Notes under the pieces: generated by a model
Database searches by the model: none
The model's input: the letters and a program-made list of their open reading frames with translations, nothing else
What the model was told of the DNA's origin: nothing
Made by a program: the position numbers and the translations under genes
In this document: piece after piece, positions 35,631-50,144 of the stretch
Position numbering within the stretch: position 1 is the first letter of the stretch
Layout of the letters: the number at the start of each line of letters is the position of its first letter
Assembly (NCBI RefSeq): GCF_030272615.1
Contig: NC_081408.1
Coordinates: 617,952,476-618,016,475, forward strand
Source of the DNA: Cryptomeria japonica
Lineage: Eukaryota; Streptophyta; Pinopsida; Cupressales; Cupressaceae
DNA: 64,000 nucleotides
Reading direction: 5' to 3'

Positions 35631-35800
35631 AATCATATGAAAAAAATTCCATGTACATTTTAGTTCTATTTGGTGGATTGATAGCGATATCATATGCCAA
35701 AGACCATGGGTAGTGTTCTGGACACAATTTAGTACATATATGTTTAAGATTACATACAAGAGCATGTCCCTATCCATATTCCTTCACAATTGTGCCTCTT

Positions 35801-36300
35801 GAAGCACATTTTTATATTAGTGTGCAATAACTCTAACTATTCATATTCTATATAAGAATATGTTATCTTTGTTATATCCTTGGGTTCCATTTTAGATTTT
35901 AACCATTTACCTCCATTATACCACACTTTTGGGTTTTCAACCTTTAAATGAGATTTTTTTAGCTCTATCTTTTCAACAAGAAGAATATAACAGAGACTAT
36001 TCCTACCAAGAAATATAGAAAACATAAAATCTAAAAGGTGAAAAAATATAAATAAAAATCTAGACCGATGGAGAATGGACTAACTAGGAAAAGAAAAATT
36101 TGAACATCTTTCAATATTTAGGTTTCCCCTTGAAAAGCTTGAATAAGATGAAGAAAATGATCCAAAGGAAAGATAAAACCATAAGAGAACTAAACCAAGG
36201 ATTAAGGGATTGGTTAGAAAATTAGATAAACCAATAATAAAGAAACAAAGAATTATAACTTGCAAATTTTGTAATTATATTTGTTTTTATGTGATAAAGA
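35801..36300 (+). repeat. family R fragment (corresponds to 45700-46200)
   Basis: Shared phrases include ACTATTCATATTCTATATA and CACACTTTTGGGTTTTCAA. It is non-coding. From 36301 to 36728 I see no gene and only weak similarity to other repeats. Confidence 0.6.
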
Positions 36301-36730
36301 TAGATTAATAGAACCTTTGATAACTCCAACGATCAATTATTTGTTCGATAATGTTCTTACTATAACTTCATACAAGTAGATTTAACAAATAACTCCATTT
36401 TTAAAGACTTGAAGACGTCATTCAAAGAACAATTCTAAGCCTCTACTAGGATAGGCATTTCACTATAAGACTATTACTTATAATTAAAAAAAAAATCTCA
36501 TGGAGTCAACTAATACTCAAACCAAAGATCTTGGTAAGCATCTTAAATTTGAACATTTGGAGACTACATTTAAGCAGCAATTTTTAGATATATATTGGCT
36601 CAGTATCTTATTGGCTAATATCAAACATAGAATCAATTTTGTGAAACAAAATCAATAACTTTATGAAAACTTCAAATTATAAAATTTAAAAAAGAAAATC
36701 TTACATTTGAACATTTGAAGAATCCCATTG

Positions 36731-36955
36731 AAAAACCTAAACTCATTAATTTGTAAAGAATTCTTAAAGATTAAGCCTAGGAAAAACATATCTAATTGAA
36801 AAACCTAAAACCAATAACTTGTAAAGATTTCTTAAAACAAAGACTTAATGACAAACTAAGAAAAATATATGTAATTGGAAAACCTAAAACCAATAACTTG
36901 TAAAGAATTCTTACAACAAAGGCTTAATGGTAGACTAGGAAAAGCATATCTAAGA
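36731..36955 (+). repeat. three tandem units of about 70-80 bases
   Basis: Units start at about 36731, 36799 and 36878, each with AACCTAAAACCAATAACTTG or a close variant. Single related units occur at about 31562 and 41522. From 36956 to 37350 no gene is seen. Confidence 0.7.
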
Positions 36956-37350
36956 CATTTATGAAATAGAGCCCATTCATAGAAATAAAACTTAAGGTCA
37001 ACTATAATTATGTCGAGAGGCATCTACAATGACATCAAAATGTCCGTAAACAAAAATTCAATTTTGAAACAATTTGACATGCAAATGATAGGTAAATGCA
37101 TAATATGTCATCTTTTGGTATCTTTTGGTTTTTTTGGAGGTGTTATTTTATTACCCCAAATAAAATAGAACCCTCGCCACTTGTCTCCAACTATATGAAA
37201 CCGTTACATTCAGATTCCTTTCTATTATAAGATATCCCTCGACATAATTTACCTATATTTTTTTAATATAGATATACTAATTATGAGCAATTCCAGAATG
37301 CATTCAACTAATACTACTAATAACTAAATCAATATTTGACTATTGATAGT

Positions 37351-38270
37351 GAAGGCTTCAGAAACGACGAGTCTGTGATAGTTCTACAAGATTTTGTGCT
37401 TTTAATAAATTGGAGATTGAATTGCTGGTGAAGAAGTTCAGACATGTCGTACAATATAAATGGGAGACAGTTGAATGATGGAAAAACTCAGGCGACACCA
37501 CCATCGTGTATCATGTGGAATTTGCAGGCGCCATTGACAAATATTATCACATTGGAAACTATTGTGGGTGGATGTATCAAAATTTTCAGTACGGTGTGTG
37601 CAGGTTATTGCAGATATCTGGTCTCCACAGTAGAGATAAGATGCAATGAGCAACACAGTGAGTGCTCCATTAAAGTACATTGAATTCCAATGAACAGGTC
37701 ATTAGATTCCTCTGTTGAATTCCAATGTACAGGTATCATCTAAGAGATAAAGAAACTATGAAGTAGGTTTATAGTAATGATTATTGTTATATAAAGTCAT
37801 GAAGCACTGGTAATCTTTATATATAAATTTAATGTAAAAGATTATATTTAATTGAGTTTAATATGTGTGTGCGTTTATGTATATGTGTATAACATTTTAA
37901 AGATTCATAATTATATAAGAATATAAATACAGTATGATCTGATATTATAGAGATATTAAGCTATATTTAAGAAAGCATCTATAATGATAGATGGCATCGT
38001 GCTTTTAGTGTTGTATTCAAATAGGATCATAAATAAAAAAATAAGCATGAAAGTTACATAAAAGGTCATGCATGCACATACATTTGTAATATGTGCAACT
38101 ACAATTAATTAAGACTAAAATTTATATTGAAGTGATAGCTTTTAACCTTAAAAATAGAGTTACATGGAATCGGTTTAATGATTCACAACATCTTTATATA
38201 CAATATGAACATGTTATAAATAAGAAATTTAGATGTATCATTCTAGGTTCTACATATATAATGATGAAGG
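37351..38270 (+). repeat. family R (upstream part), copy C, part 1
   Basis: This matches 43200-44260 and 57010-57660 (for example GAAACGACGAGTCTGTGATAG). A 57-codon open stretch at 37479-37649 is not kept open in the other copies. Non-coding. Confidence 0.65.
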
Positions 38271-40369
38271 GTACTCCCCTTACAAACCTCAAACACATGA
38301 TTTGTAACACTTGATGAAGTGTTACTCTACCCAACATTCACATATAGCATAACAAAGAGAATAACATAGAAATTTGCAGGAAATAATTTTTTTTCTATTT
38401 CTCAATAAAATGAAATACAAATTCATCAATTAAAATGCTTTAGCCTTAAGGGCTTTTCAAAACCTACAAGTTGGAGCTACTAGCTTTAGTTCTTAAGGTC
38501 TACAAAGGAGTCAACTCTAAATAATGAAACAACTAGTCCAATCCCAAATTTATAGTACTATTTGTGCCTCTTAGAAATCCCACAACTCTTTTTGATGAAG
38601 AACACATGACCATCAAGAAAAACATCACATATCCAATAAGTATCTCTTTAACTTCCTCAAAATGACACTTAAGGTGGGTTCTTACCAATTTTCCAAAGTG
38701 AGATCCTAAAGAGGTGTCTTTTCCCATTCTTTTTGTAACCATCCAATAAATGTATAAGCTTGACTTTTCCTCCTCCCCAAGTGAATGTCAAGATGGAAAA
38801 TTTCTCCATTTTGCCTTATAATTAATGCTAAGATGTATCCCTTGATGGAATATACAATTTCCATGGAAAATTTCTCCATTTTGCCTTATAATTAATGCTA
38901 AAATGTATCCCTTGATGGAATATACAATTTCCATTTGACATAGGTTACAAACATTTAATTATTCTATCTCCGTATGTCTCCTTAAACACTTTCTAAGGTA
39001 CATCGAGACCTACTATAGTGTGCATTTAAGTGTTAAATTGAAAATAGAATTATTCAACTAACTTCACTAGATTAAATAAATATTTTTGAAAGATACAAGA
39101 TTGATCTTACACCCCTAGATGCTCATTCATTAGACACCTAGGGTAGGGAATTTTTGTGATCTTGGTCTCACAAAAAGGTGTTGGATGATAGATCCATTCT
39201 TTCAGGTTCTAAACAACATTCAATGAACTACATCATTGTAATAGGTACCTCAAATTAGTTATTTCTCCTCTTCCAACACCAATTCAAAATAAGTATCCTT
39301 GTCCTCTAACAACTATGCTCTCTACTCATCTTTCTCATTGTGGAATCATCTCCATCATAATCCAATCTCCTCTTCTAATGGTTGGTCCACTCATAATTTA
39401 TTCTCATATCACCACTCAACATTCTCTCTTCTTTATGGGTTTTAACACACCTATGGCTAGCCACATCTACCATTTGCACTCTACAATCTCCTCTGAACTT
39501 ACCGCATCAACATAAACCTCTCCAACATCCTCACTTTCAATATCTAAAATCAATCTCTCTATACTTTGTTGTTACATGCGCTTCAACATCCGCATCCCCT
39601 CCAAATGATATTTCACAACTTCTAATGCATTTTCATATTTATCCATCTTTGATGCAATAGCACTCACAACTACAATCTCTTTCTTTTCTTCTTTCATGCC
39701 TTCACAAAGACATACTCCTTTATATTCAATTGATGTACTTATACTATTGTTGCAACTCTTTATTCACCTTACTCTTCTATTGTTAATATTTTCAAGTATT
39801 TGCAAAACTTGCCTCTACTACAATCTCTTTCTTTTTCTCAATTTTAGCTATAGCCAATAGATGCATCTTGAACCTTCTCAAATAGGAGCTTGAGGTAGTG
39901 TGTCTTCAATTTTCCAAATTGGTCATCTAAAGAGGTGACTTTTCCCATTCTCTTTGTAACCACCCAATACATGTGTAAGCTTTAGTTTTCGCCTTCCCCA
40001 AGTGGTGTATCAAGATGGAGAATTTATCCATTTTTCCTTATAATTAATGCTAAAATGTGTCCCTTCATGGAAATTAAAATTTCCATTTGACAAAGGCCAC
40101 AAATATTTAATTACTTTATTCCCTATGTCGCTATGTACATTTTGCAAGGTATATGGAGTCTTACTATAGCCCACATTTAGCCCTTATTGAAAATAGAATT
40201 ATTTGCCAAACTTAACTAAATTAAATAAATAATTTTGGATGATGTAAAATTTCTCTTATATTTTTGGATGCTCCTATATCATTTAATTGTTAATTAGTCA
40301 GTTAACTAACATTTTTTCTACTTTTATGAATGCAAAAAGTTGTGTATAGACAACCTAAGGACAAGAAAA
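38271..40369. mobile_element. unclassified 2.1-kb insert in family R copy C
   Basis: Family R sequence stops near 38270 and resumes near 40370, and the other copies lack this DNA. The limits are approximate and I found no clear target duplication. The insert contains two diverged direct repeats (about 38665-39130 and 39890-40290, both with AAAGAGGTG followed by CTTTTCCCATTCT and TTTCCATTTGACA) that could be short terminal repeats of a small element. No coding similarity is seen. Confidence 0.45.
38793..38932 (+). repeat. tandem duplication, 2 x 70 bases
   Basis: ATGGAAAATTTCTCCATTTT starts at 38793 and again at 38863. The two units differ by very few bases, so the duplication is recent. Confidence 0.85.
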
Positions 40370-41360
<991 letters not shown>

Positions 41361-41499
41361 TCATTCATTATAAATGTATATATCTCAACATTAATACATA
41401 ATAAAATAAAACCAACATTTTAAAAATAAATAAATAAATAAAGGATTTGAAAAGAACTCCACTTCTAAATATTTAGAAAACTCGTTTAAACAATAGTTT

Positions 41500-41889
41500 T
41501 ACAAGTAAGAACCCCATCTATAACAGGAAAACCTAATATCAATAACTTGTAAAGAATCATTAAAAGAACAGGCTTAATGACTTATTTTTTTATATTGAAC
41601 CAAGATGAAATAATTACATAGATTAAGCAACCAACAGGTTGCTGAAAATAATTAAATAAATTATTTAATACTTACAAAAATAGTAACAAGAGCACATATA
41701 ATACCACTAGCAAAGGTACAATATCGCTACTAACAAACAAAGATAATAACCATCTATATGAGAACACATGTATTGTATAACAAAATAACATTACATAGAC
41801 TTGTGCTCATGTTGAAACTGTAAAATCTATTGTATAACAAAATTACATTGCACAGACTTATTCTCATGCTGAAACTGTAAAATATATTG
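41500..41889. repeat. repeat shared with 31536-31919
   Basis: Same sequence as at 31536, with an extra 57-base tandem duplication here (41771-41827 and 41828-41884). Non-coding; 41361-41499 shows nothing recognisable. Confidence 0.65.
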
Positions 41890-42860
41890 GTTGATATGTT
41901 GAAGCTACTCCAAAAACTTAGTGTCCTTCTTGACAAACCTATGCGGGGACTACCAAGAAAGAAAAGCTACCAGAAGAAGTATGTTAGAGTAAATCCTTGG
42001 AACATCAATCCCATGGTAAAAATTGCTAGAAAACATAGCATTACATCTATTATGCCATATATGCTTAAGAATTATCTATCTAATAGAATAAACAATCAAG
42101 TTGTTATGCAATCCAACACCCAAAATGGCTTCTTTCCAACTCAAGTCATCATTAATTATAGCATAGGGACAATCCCAAAAATGTGTCTCATATTTTCAGG
42201 ACCTGACAAATTGGGCAGTTAGTTGGTTGAACCATAATGCATTTCAACCTATCCCCAAGAGGTAGTTTGCAATGTAATATTTTCCAGGTCAACACTTGAT
42301 TATTAAAATCAGTTGTAGATTTTCAGACTTGGGCACTCAATTTGTTCCAAAACTTGGAGTTAAATCTGCAATTCCATTTGCAATTAAGCCAAGGAGTGGG
42401 GGACCAATTAGGAAGAACACAAGTATACACCCTCTTCAACGGAATATGATTGAAATTGCTAAAACACAACCATCTCCAATCTTTAAAAAAATTACAATTC
42501 CTTGGAGTGCATAACTTCATAGATAGTTCAACAGGCACTAGGGATTGAATAAAAATAACAAATTGCTTGTACTTATTATTCAACCCATAATCTGCTTTGA
42601 TAACCTCCCATGAGGTCCAATTAAAAGCATTAAAATCCAATAAATCTTTAAAATTTTGAAAACCTTTTCTATATAAATAAAAAGCATTTCTTGGAAAGCT
42701 TACAACAAGTGGTTGATTATGATATGTTATGAGTTTATTCCACCATATTGAAGCATAAGCAAAACTAAAACCATGCTTCAAAGAAAAAGCATTCCAACTC
42801 AAAAACTTGTGCACTTTTTTGTCAAGTTTGTCATACTGAGTGTAAAGAAAATGAAACCTT
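41890..42860 (-). pseudogene. LINE (non-LTR retrotransposon) C-terminal remnant
   Basis: On the minus strand a 163-codon open frame (42814-42323) continues in frame into LTWKILHCKLPLGDRLKC and then NCPIC at about 42262-42207. Aromatic residues spaced as in WNKLITYHNQP precede it. The pattern W-K-x-L-H-x-x-L-P...C-P-x-C is that of the zinc-binding segment after the reverse transcriptase in plant L1-type LINEs. The matching HLF..C part is degraded after a stop. RT and endonuclease themselves are absent. I found no poly-A tail or target duplication. From 42861 to 43126 nothing is recognisable. Confidence 0.6.
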
Positions 42861-44439
42861 GATTTTAAACAAAGGAGACAATATTAATTTATCTAACCAA
42901 TTTACACCTTGCCACTTCTTTTTGATTGAAATCTCTATAATCCGATGTCCAACTAAGATCTTCGTCTCCATTAACAACTCTAATTATCTATTTAACAACA
43001 AGACAAATTCCTTGAATTTTGAGATCTACAAGGCCAAGGCGCACTCTCAAAAATAATATCTAGTTTTCAAGACATTTATAAACTAGGAACTAAAACTTGT
43101 AGTCAACTATTATTATTATAAGAAAATGCAGAATTTCTTGTACTAACAATAATATCAATACATGACTGCCACAGATGGAGGCGCGGAGTTGAATTTGTAG
43201 GCTTCAGAAACGACGAGTCTGTGATAGCTCTACCCATTTTTGTGCTTTTCATAAATTCGAGATTGACTTGCTCGTGGAGAAGTGCAAAAATGTCATACAA
43301 TACAAATGAGAGACAGTTGAACGATGGTTTGTACGGGGAAGAAGCTGGGTGACAATATCACCCGTGTATCATGTGGGATTTGTAGCCGCAAACTAAGACA
43401 CTCTGTTTGCCATTGACAACCATTTTGTGGGTAGATGCATTCAAATTTTCAGTACGGTGAGATAAGATGCAATGAGCAACGGAGTGAATGCTTCATTAAA
43501 GTACATTGAATTCCAAGGAAAAGGTCATTGGATTCCTTTGTATGAAATCTTTTTCAACTTAGTTTGTGGTGTTCAAGTTGATTATTACGTTTAGAAGTCA
43601 AGAACTATAATGAGCTTTTGATAAAACATATACTTTTGATGTGTATTTATGTTTATGATGAGAAAAGTTGATGTAAGCGTATCTCGAAGAATCATAATGA
43701 TTAAATATATTTTCGTGATGTCTTTAAATTCATAATAAGAAACGTGGATGTAATAATATCTTTGGGAATCATTTGTTTGATATCATCTAAAGAGAATTCA
43801 TTGATAAATTTTGCATAAATAAAATATGGACTAGTTTAATAGTAATAATTGTTGTTATATAAAGTCATGAACTGGTAATCTATATATATAATTTTTCAAA
43901 GATTCGTAATTATATAAAAATATATAATTAATATTATGTGATATTATAAGGTCATTAAGATACACTTAATAAAGCACATATAATGATGTTTTTAGTGTTA
44001 TTTTTAAATAAGGTTGTAAATAAAAATAATCATAAATGTTATATAAAAGATCATACATACATATACACATGTAATATGAGCGAGTATGATTAATTAAGAA
44101 TAAAATTTATGTTTAAGTGACAACTTTTAATCTTAAAAATAAAGTTACTTGTAACTAGTGCAATGATTCAAACCACCCTTATAGATAGTATGCATATGTT
44201 ATAAACATATAAAAAATGTAGACATATGTTTCTAGGTTTTATATACCAAGGATTAGTAAATCAAAGTATTTTACAAAATACGTTTGTGAACAAACACAAC
44301 AAATATTGAGGTGTGGGGTGAGGTGTTTATAAATGTTGTTTCATCAACTATATTTAATTATTAGTTAATTATTTAATAGGATTAAAGTGAAAAAATGAAA
44401 CCCCTTCATCTACATGTAATAATTTTTTTTTGTAATCAT

Positions 44440-45080
<641 letters not shown>

Positions 45081-47003
45081 TAGAGATTATGTGTTTTGTA
45101 ACATCAGGTAAGTAAAATTCATCTTAATAAAATATTAAAAAAATAGAAAATATTCTTGAGATATATATATGGATAAGGTTTCATATGTGTTGTCGAAATA
45201 TTCTTTTTTTTTCTTTATCCATCTTGTGTAGAGAAATGACCCTTGTCAAATATGATAATTCAATATTTTCCAAATTTAATTTTGTTAGTTTTCTTCATGG
45301 ATATGGATGAAACCCTCTATACTTTTTTTAATTTTGTTAGTTTTCTTCATGGATAAGGATGAAACCCTCTATAATTTTGTAAATATGGAGGATGCAAAAA
45401 CACATTACTTTGTAATTTCTTATGATGAAGGAAAATAATTACATGGTATGAAGAGGACCTCATTTCTCAATATTTTTCTTTGTGATTTGTTCTTGGGTCA
45501 TTCATGATAAATGCATATGATATAACTTTTGAAATTTACCTTTACTCTCAAAAGGAGATTATTTAAGAATTTCTATATATGAATCATACGAAATGATGAC
45601 TTAAAAACATGTATATATGTATATTTCTTTATATTGGTCACTTTATCATAATGAACATCTATTAAGTATTGATAAATTGTGAATCTGACCACCCTTATCT
45701 ACTCAATCCAAGCCTTTCCAAGTTATATATGAAATAAATCTAACTATTCATATTCTATATAGGGATGTTTAATCTTAATTATATGATTTCATCCCCTTTT
45801 AGATTTTAACTATTAGTCTCCATTATACCACACTTTTGGGTTTTCAATGATTAAGTGATTTTTTTTTTGGCTCTAAATTTTCAACAAGGAGGATGCAACA
45901 CACAATATTCCCTCCAATAAATATAGAATTTCCATATAATTTAAAAGGTAAAAAAAATATGAATACGAAATCAAGACACAACAAAGAATGGACTAATTCG
46001 GAAAAGAATAATTTGAACATCCTTCAATGTCTAGAGGTTTCACTAAAAATCTTGAGTAAGATAAAATAAATAATTAAAAGGAAAGATGATAACTTAAGAA
46101 AATTTAACCAAAGATTAAGGGAGTAAAATGACAAAAATAAATTATAAAAAACTAAAAAACTAAATGCTTTATTTTTAGACTATGGCTAGTGATTGAAGAA
46201 TTATTAGATAGAATAATTTTTAGTTGATATAAAAAATTGGTGGAATTAACTTCTGGGATTGAAGCACAAACCTTGAGAACGAAAAATAGGAAAAGTAATA
46301 TTTATGATATAGAAAATTTGAAATTAGAAACAAAAAAATCAAAAATTACACAAGAGATAGTAGTAAAAGGAGAGATAAAGAGAGGCATCACTACTTCATA
46401 AAAATAAGATATAGTGTACTTATTATTCAAATTAAGGTCACCTATGAGAAGAGAATATTGTATTAAAGGACAAATGAGCTAGTAGATTAAGACTAGAGAT
46501 CACAAAACCAACAGAGGACTCAAAACTATATATTATGGTATTTGTGGTGAGTGACACACACATAAGACTAACAATTTTATATATTTAATGATTCAATGAA
46601 AGAGAAAAATGGTCCTTGGTATTGCCATATTGTAGCATCATAAATTGTATCTCTATATAATTTCATCCTCGCTTAGGCCTCACTTTAATAGCATTTCATC
46701 CTTTTGTTCTTTGCCCATGTTTGATTTTGTTCACATAGGCTTCAAATTTCAATGTTCACTTAGCATTTAGTTGAATGGTCTTAAACTTAGTTTTGATAGG
46801 TTGGACAAGCATGTCCCAAACACCCTTCTCCTTGGACAAGGATGTACCAGATGACCTTGTCCTTTGATAAATGCTTCTTGGATGTCCTTTTCCCACTTAA
46901 AGGGGGCCAATTTTAGATCCAACAATGGTCACTAAGTTTAGACAGTTATTCCCTTCTTGTGTCGGCCTTTGCCAAAAATTCACACATGTTTGATGAGGAG
47001 AGG

Positions 47004-47010
47004 TATAAAA
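47004..47010 (+). promoter_or_regulatory. TATA box of family R, copy 2
   Basis: TATAAAA in the conserved context AGGTATAAAAGAAAGCC, identical in position to 20807-20813 and 63636-63642. Confidence 0.6.
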
Positions 47011-47979
47011 GAAAGCCTTGGACCCCCTCATTTGAACATCCTGTTAGAACTATTTTGAATAGGGTGTATTGTTTTTCTCTATCTCGTTTTCTTTCCCTCC
47101 AAATTTTGAATGTGTTTTGATCATATTCATTTTTGAGCAGTGACCTATTATCCAGGTCTTTTTCTCTTTAAGTTGGTTCTTCAAGGGTTTATTGTCATAT
47201 GAAACTGTCCCTTTGTTATAGAATTGTTTTATGACTGGTCTGTTGATGGCTTGTGTCATTTTGATTTCTATAAGTCCTTTAGGTTTGCCCCCCTGTGTGA
47301 TGACTTAGAAACTAATATTAAATTCAAATGTTTAAATTTTTCTAAGGTGGCCCATGTCTGTGAGCATTCTTCAATACATGTTGAGTTGTTGTCTATTGTG
47401 GCTAAGAATTGATATCTCGACAGTTCACTCAGAACTCGGTGAAGGCTTTTTCCTTGTTCAGTTGAGTCCCGAGATGGGTCGTGAAGATTTAGAGCCCGAG
47501 GATCGTGGAACTTTTTGTTTCTATTTTGATGAGTGCCAGAGAAAAGGAAACAAAACAAAGGGCTAGCAATGTGATAGGTCAAAAGTGATTTCCTCAAGTA
47601 GGGAGATTTAAATTTTGCCACTAACCATCGATGTTTTGAGATCGATGGTCTGTATTCAAACTTGCACAAGGCCCATTTGCGCCACCATAATTCGCACGAA
47701 CCGCATTGATAAGGAAAATACTAGTGAGTTAAATCTATCTATTAATTTCAATTCCCCAATTGTAGAGCTCAGAAAAGGTTTAGTGCAGAGTGGAAGAGTG
47801 GAGCTGTGTTTTCTGCGAAGAGATTCAACTACCACAGAGTCTAATTCAAGTGGACAAAATCTTGTAAGTTTTGTCTCCTATTTTCCTTGTTTCTCTGGAA
47901 AAGAATTGTAGGGTAAGTAGTTGTAGCCCTAATTGGAGCCATATAGGGACTTAGGGTGATATATTTATGAATTTGTAAA

Positions 47980-48936
47980 ATGTCTACTCTCTCAAGAGTT
48001 TCACAATCAAGACAACCTTAGGCAAAGAGACAGAAGAAAGAGTAAAACCTCCATGACAATCTGATTTCTTTGTTGCCTGGATCGTCGTACAGACCTAAGA
48101 TTGGAGGTAGATTCTATTCCAGGGACAAAGTATAAAGTGTGGAGTCTAACCCTCCATGTTAGACCCATCCAAAAAGGCATTAACGTGCGAGTTCAATTGT
48201 AGACCTCTATTTGGGATAATGGATATGAAACCTCACAGGCTCTCATATTTGAGAAACACTTTATAATTAGGATTTATATTACATGTGGCATAGAGCTTCC
48301 TCGATTAACAAAGCAAGTCATGAATTTCCTAAGGCCAAAAGGAAAAGAAGACGAACTCAAAGTGAGCATTGAACATAATTGGGCGGATTGGTACATGGAT
48401 GAGGAATATTCATACATCAAGATTTATGGATTCAATGGAATACCACACATTTTTCCATTTATTGTACCAAACCGATTAGCTGCTCTAGAAATAGTATGGA
48501 AGATGTTTGAAGCCTCAGCCCCCTTTGGGACTAGTCAAAAGGGGTCTTTTCTCCCATCATATCTTGAAATTGGTGACTTTGAGATACACTCAAACAAAGG
48601 TTTTGAGCAGGCTATTGAATTGCTCAAGTCTCTTCATTTGCTAGTGGGGCTAAAAGCTAGAGAATGACCCAGAGGGGTATTATACTTCTGCGAAAAAGGG
48701 CAATAATAGTGGGGAAGTTTGAGCATGAATTTGAACTAAGGGGGGAGTTGATGAGGAATTGCAATTCTTATGAGGAGGTTAGCGAAAGCGGGTCAGCCTA
48801 TTTCAAAGTGCAAAAAGATGAGAGTAGAAGGAGACTAGAGGACCCTTCGTATCAGGGTATCTATCTAGATGAGTTTAACAAAGTATAGAGAATTTGGAAA
48901 GCATCATCCATGATGCCCCTATCCTTTTGGCCAATT
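47980..48936 (+). pseudogene. family R ORF of unknown function, copy 2, N-terminal part
   Basis: ATG at 47980 opens a frame that, with its continuation at 55192-55470, spans about 410 codons. The N-terminus is basic with stops and a short deletion. From about 48211 it is clean for some 150 codons: WDNGYETSQALIFEKHF, RPKGKEDELKVSIEHNWADW, RLAALEIVWKMFEA, SFLPSYLEIGDFEI, FEQAIELLKSLHL. A stop and a frameshift near 48665 follow, then GKFEHEFELRGELMRN and ESRRRLEDPSYQGIYLDEF. The colinear copy is at 21785-30644. It is a soluble-looking protein with no recognised domain. It lies after a promoter and before gag-protease sequence, the place where Ogre/Tat gypsy elements carry an extra ORF, so that is the leading guess. 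Confidence 0.65.
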
Positions 48937-50144
48937 TGTCTTGTTCACGGGTGTTTTGACACACTCACCAATAGTCAGGTAGTTTATTTGAACACTCACC
49001 ACCTCTCCTGAAAAACAATCAACCTCGAAAGACTAATTACTCTAAGGTCTCTATAGTTGGGTCAAGACAGTGTTGGGTCACTTAGTGGTTGATGAGATTG
49101 TACCTGTCAAGGGGCCTATTGGTTAGAACAACTTCAAATTACTTACTTTTTTGTGTATTTTCTTATTTAGATTCTCTAAAAAACAAACAACAAAAGGTGG
49201 ATTAGGGGAACAAGAAAATAACAATGAAATCAATACAATAACAACTGAATGATCCACACGGTAAGAATTTCATAATCCCAATATTATCAATATTACTAAA
49301 TTAGCATTCAGATAACGATCTCCAAAAAGTATATAAAGTCAATCAACTTCACACACCAACAGAAATTAATATTACCCAACCAATAATCACCCTATCAATT
49401 TAATCCTCATATACCATTTGCATGCACAATATGATTAATAAAATAACAAAGCATCAAAAAAGAAGTAGTTGTTGATTTAAATAATAAAAGTTCCCAGATT
49501 ATGAAGAACATAACTATATAGAACACACAAGTAGACCAAGCAATCAACAAGGTTCTTTTTGTATTAAACATCAAAGAGTATCACAAAAATTCTTCTAAAC
49601 TCATAAAAACCTACATAAAATCTGTAATAGAATTTTTAATTGGACCTCAAATCATAGATTCATGGACCCTTACAATTAATCAAAATTTCTAATTTATAGA
49701 GTTTCATGTCCTAAAATTTAGGAATTAAACTATCTAAACTAAGCACTACAAAAATAAGGAGCTCCAGTTGACATACAAGTCTCTGCCCTGAACTCTAGTT
49801 AAACTACTAACTAACTATCACTAGGAAATATGCGTTTTCGAAATTGGCCATTACAACCATGCAAAATTTTCCCAAAAGCTGAAGTTGATGTTGTACAGAA
49901 GTTAAACTTCCAGCCTTGGTGTCAACCAAAAATATCTTCAAAAAGTTGTCAAAATTGCATGTGTGGCAACTATACGTTCATCCTTTACTCCTTTTATAGT
50001 TCTTATAGTTACTGATAAAGCATGCAATTGTATCTTCAGGAGGATCAACAACGTACGAAATCTAGAACTCAAACTTCTTCAAAATTTGCTTTGCTGCTCC
50101 CATCTGTTGACCAACTTATCAATTACTCCCTCCACATGTATACA

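Larger units (their letters stand above)
32435..35800 (-). mobile_element. minus-strand copia with RT deleted and 5' end missing
   Basis: A 3' LTR (32435-33946), purine tracts, and integrase plus pre-integrase coding (34200-35630) remain. Reverse transcriptase and RNase H are missing between the integrase end and the purine tracts. Gag, protease, PBS and the 5' LTR are missing on the right, where the sequence changes into family R-like DNA between about 35640 and 35800. Confidence 0.75.

Noticed and set aside
37438-37683. Open frames on both strands, considered as a captured host exon
   Set aside because: The homologous stretches at 43260-43500 and 57090-57320 have stops and indels here, and no known protein was recognised.
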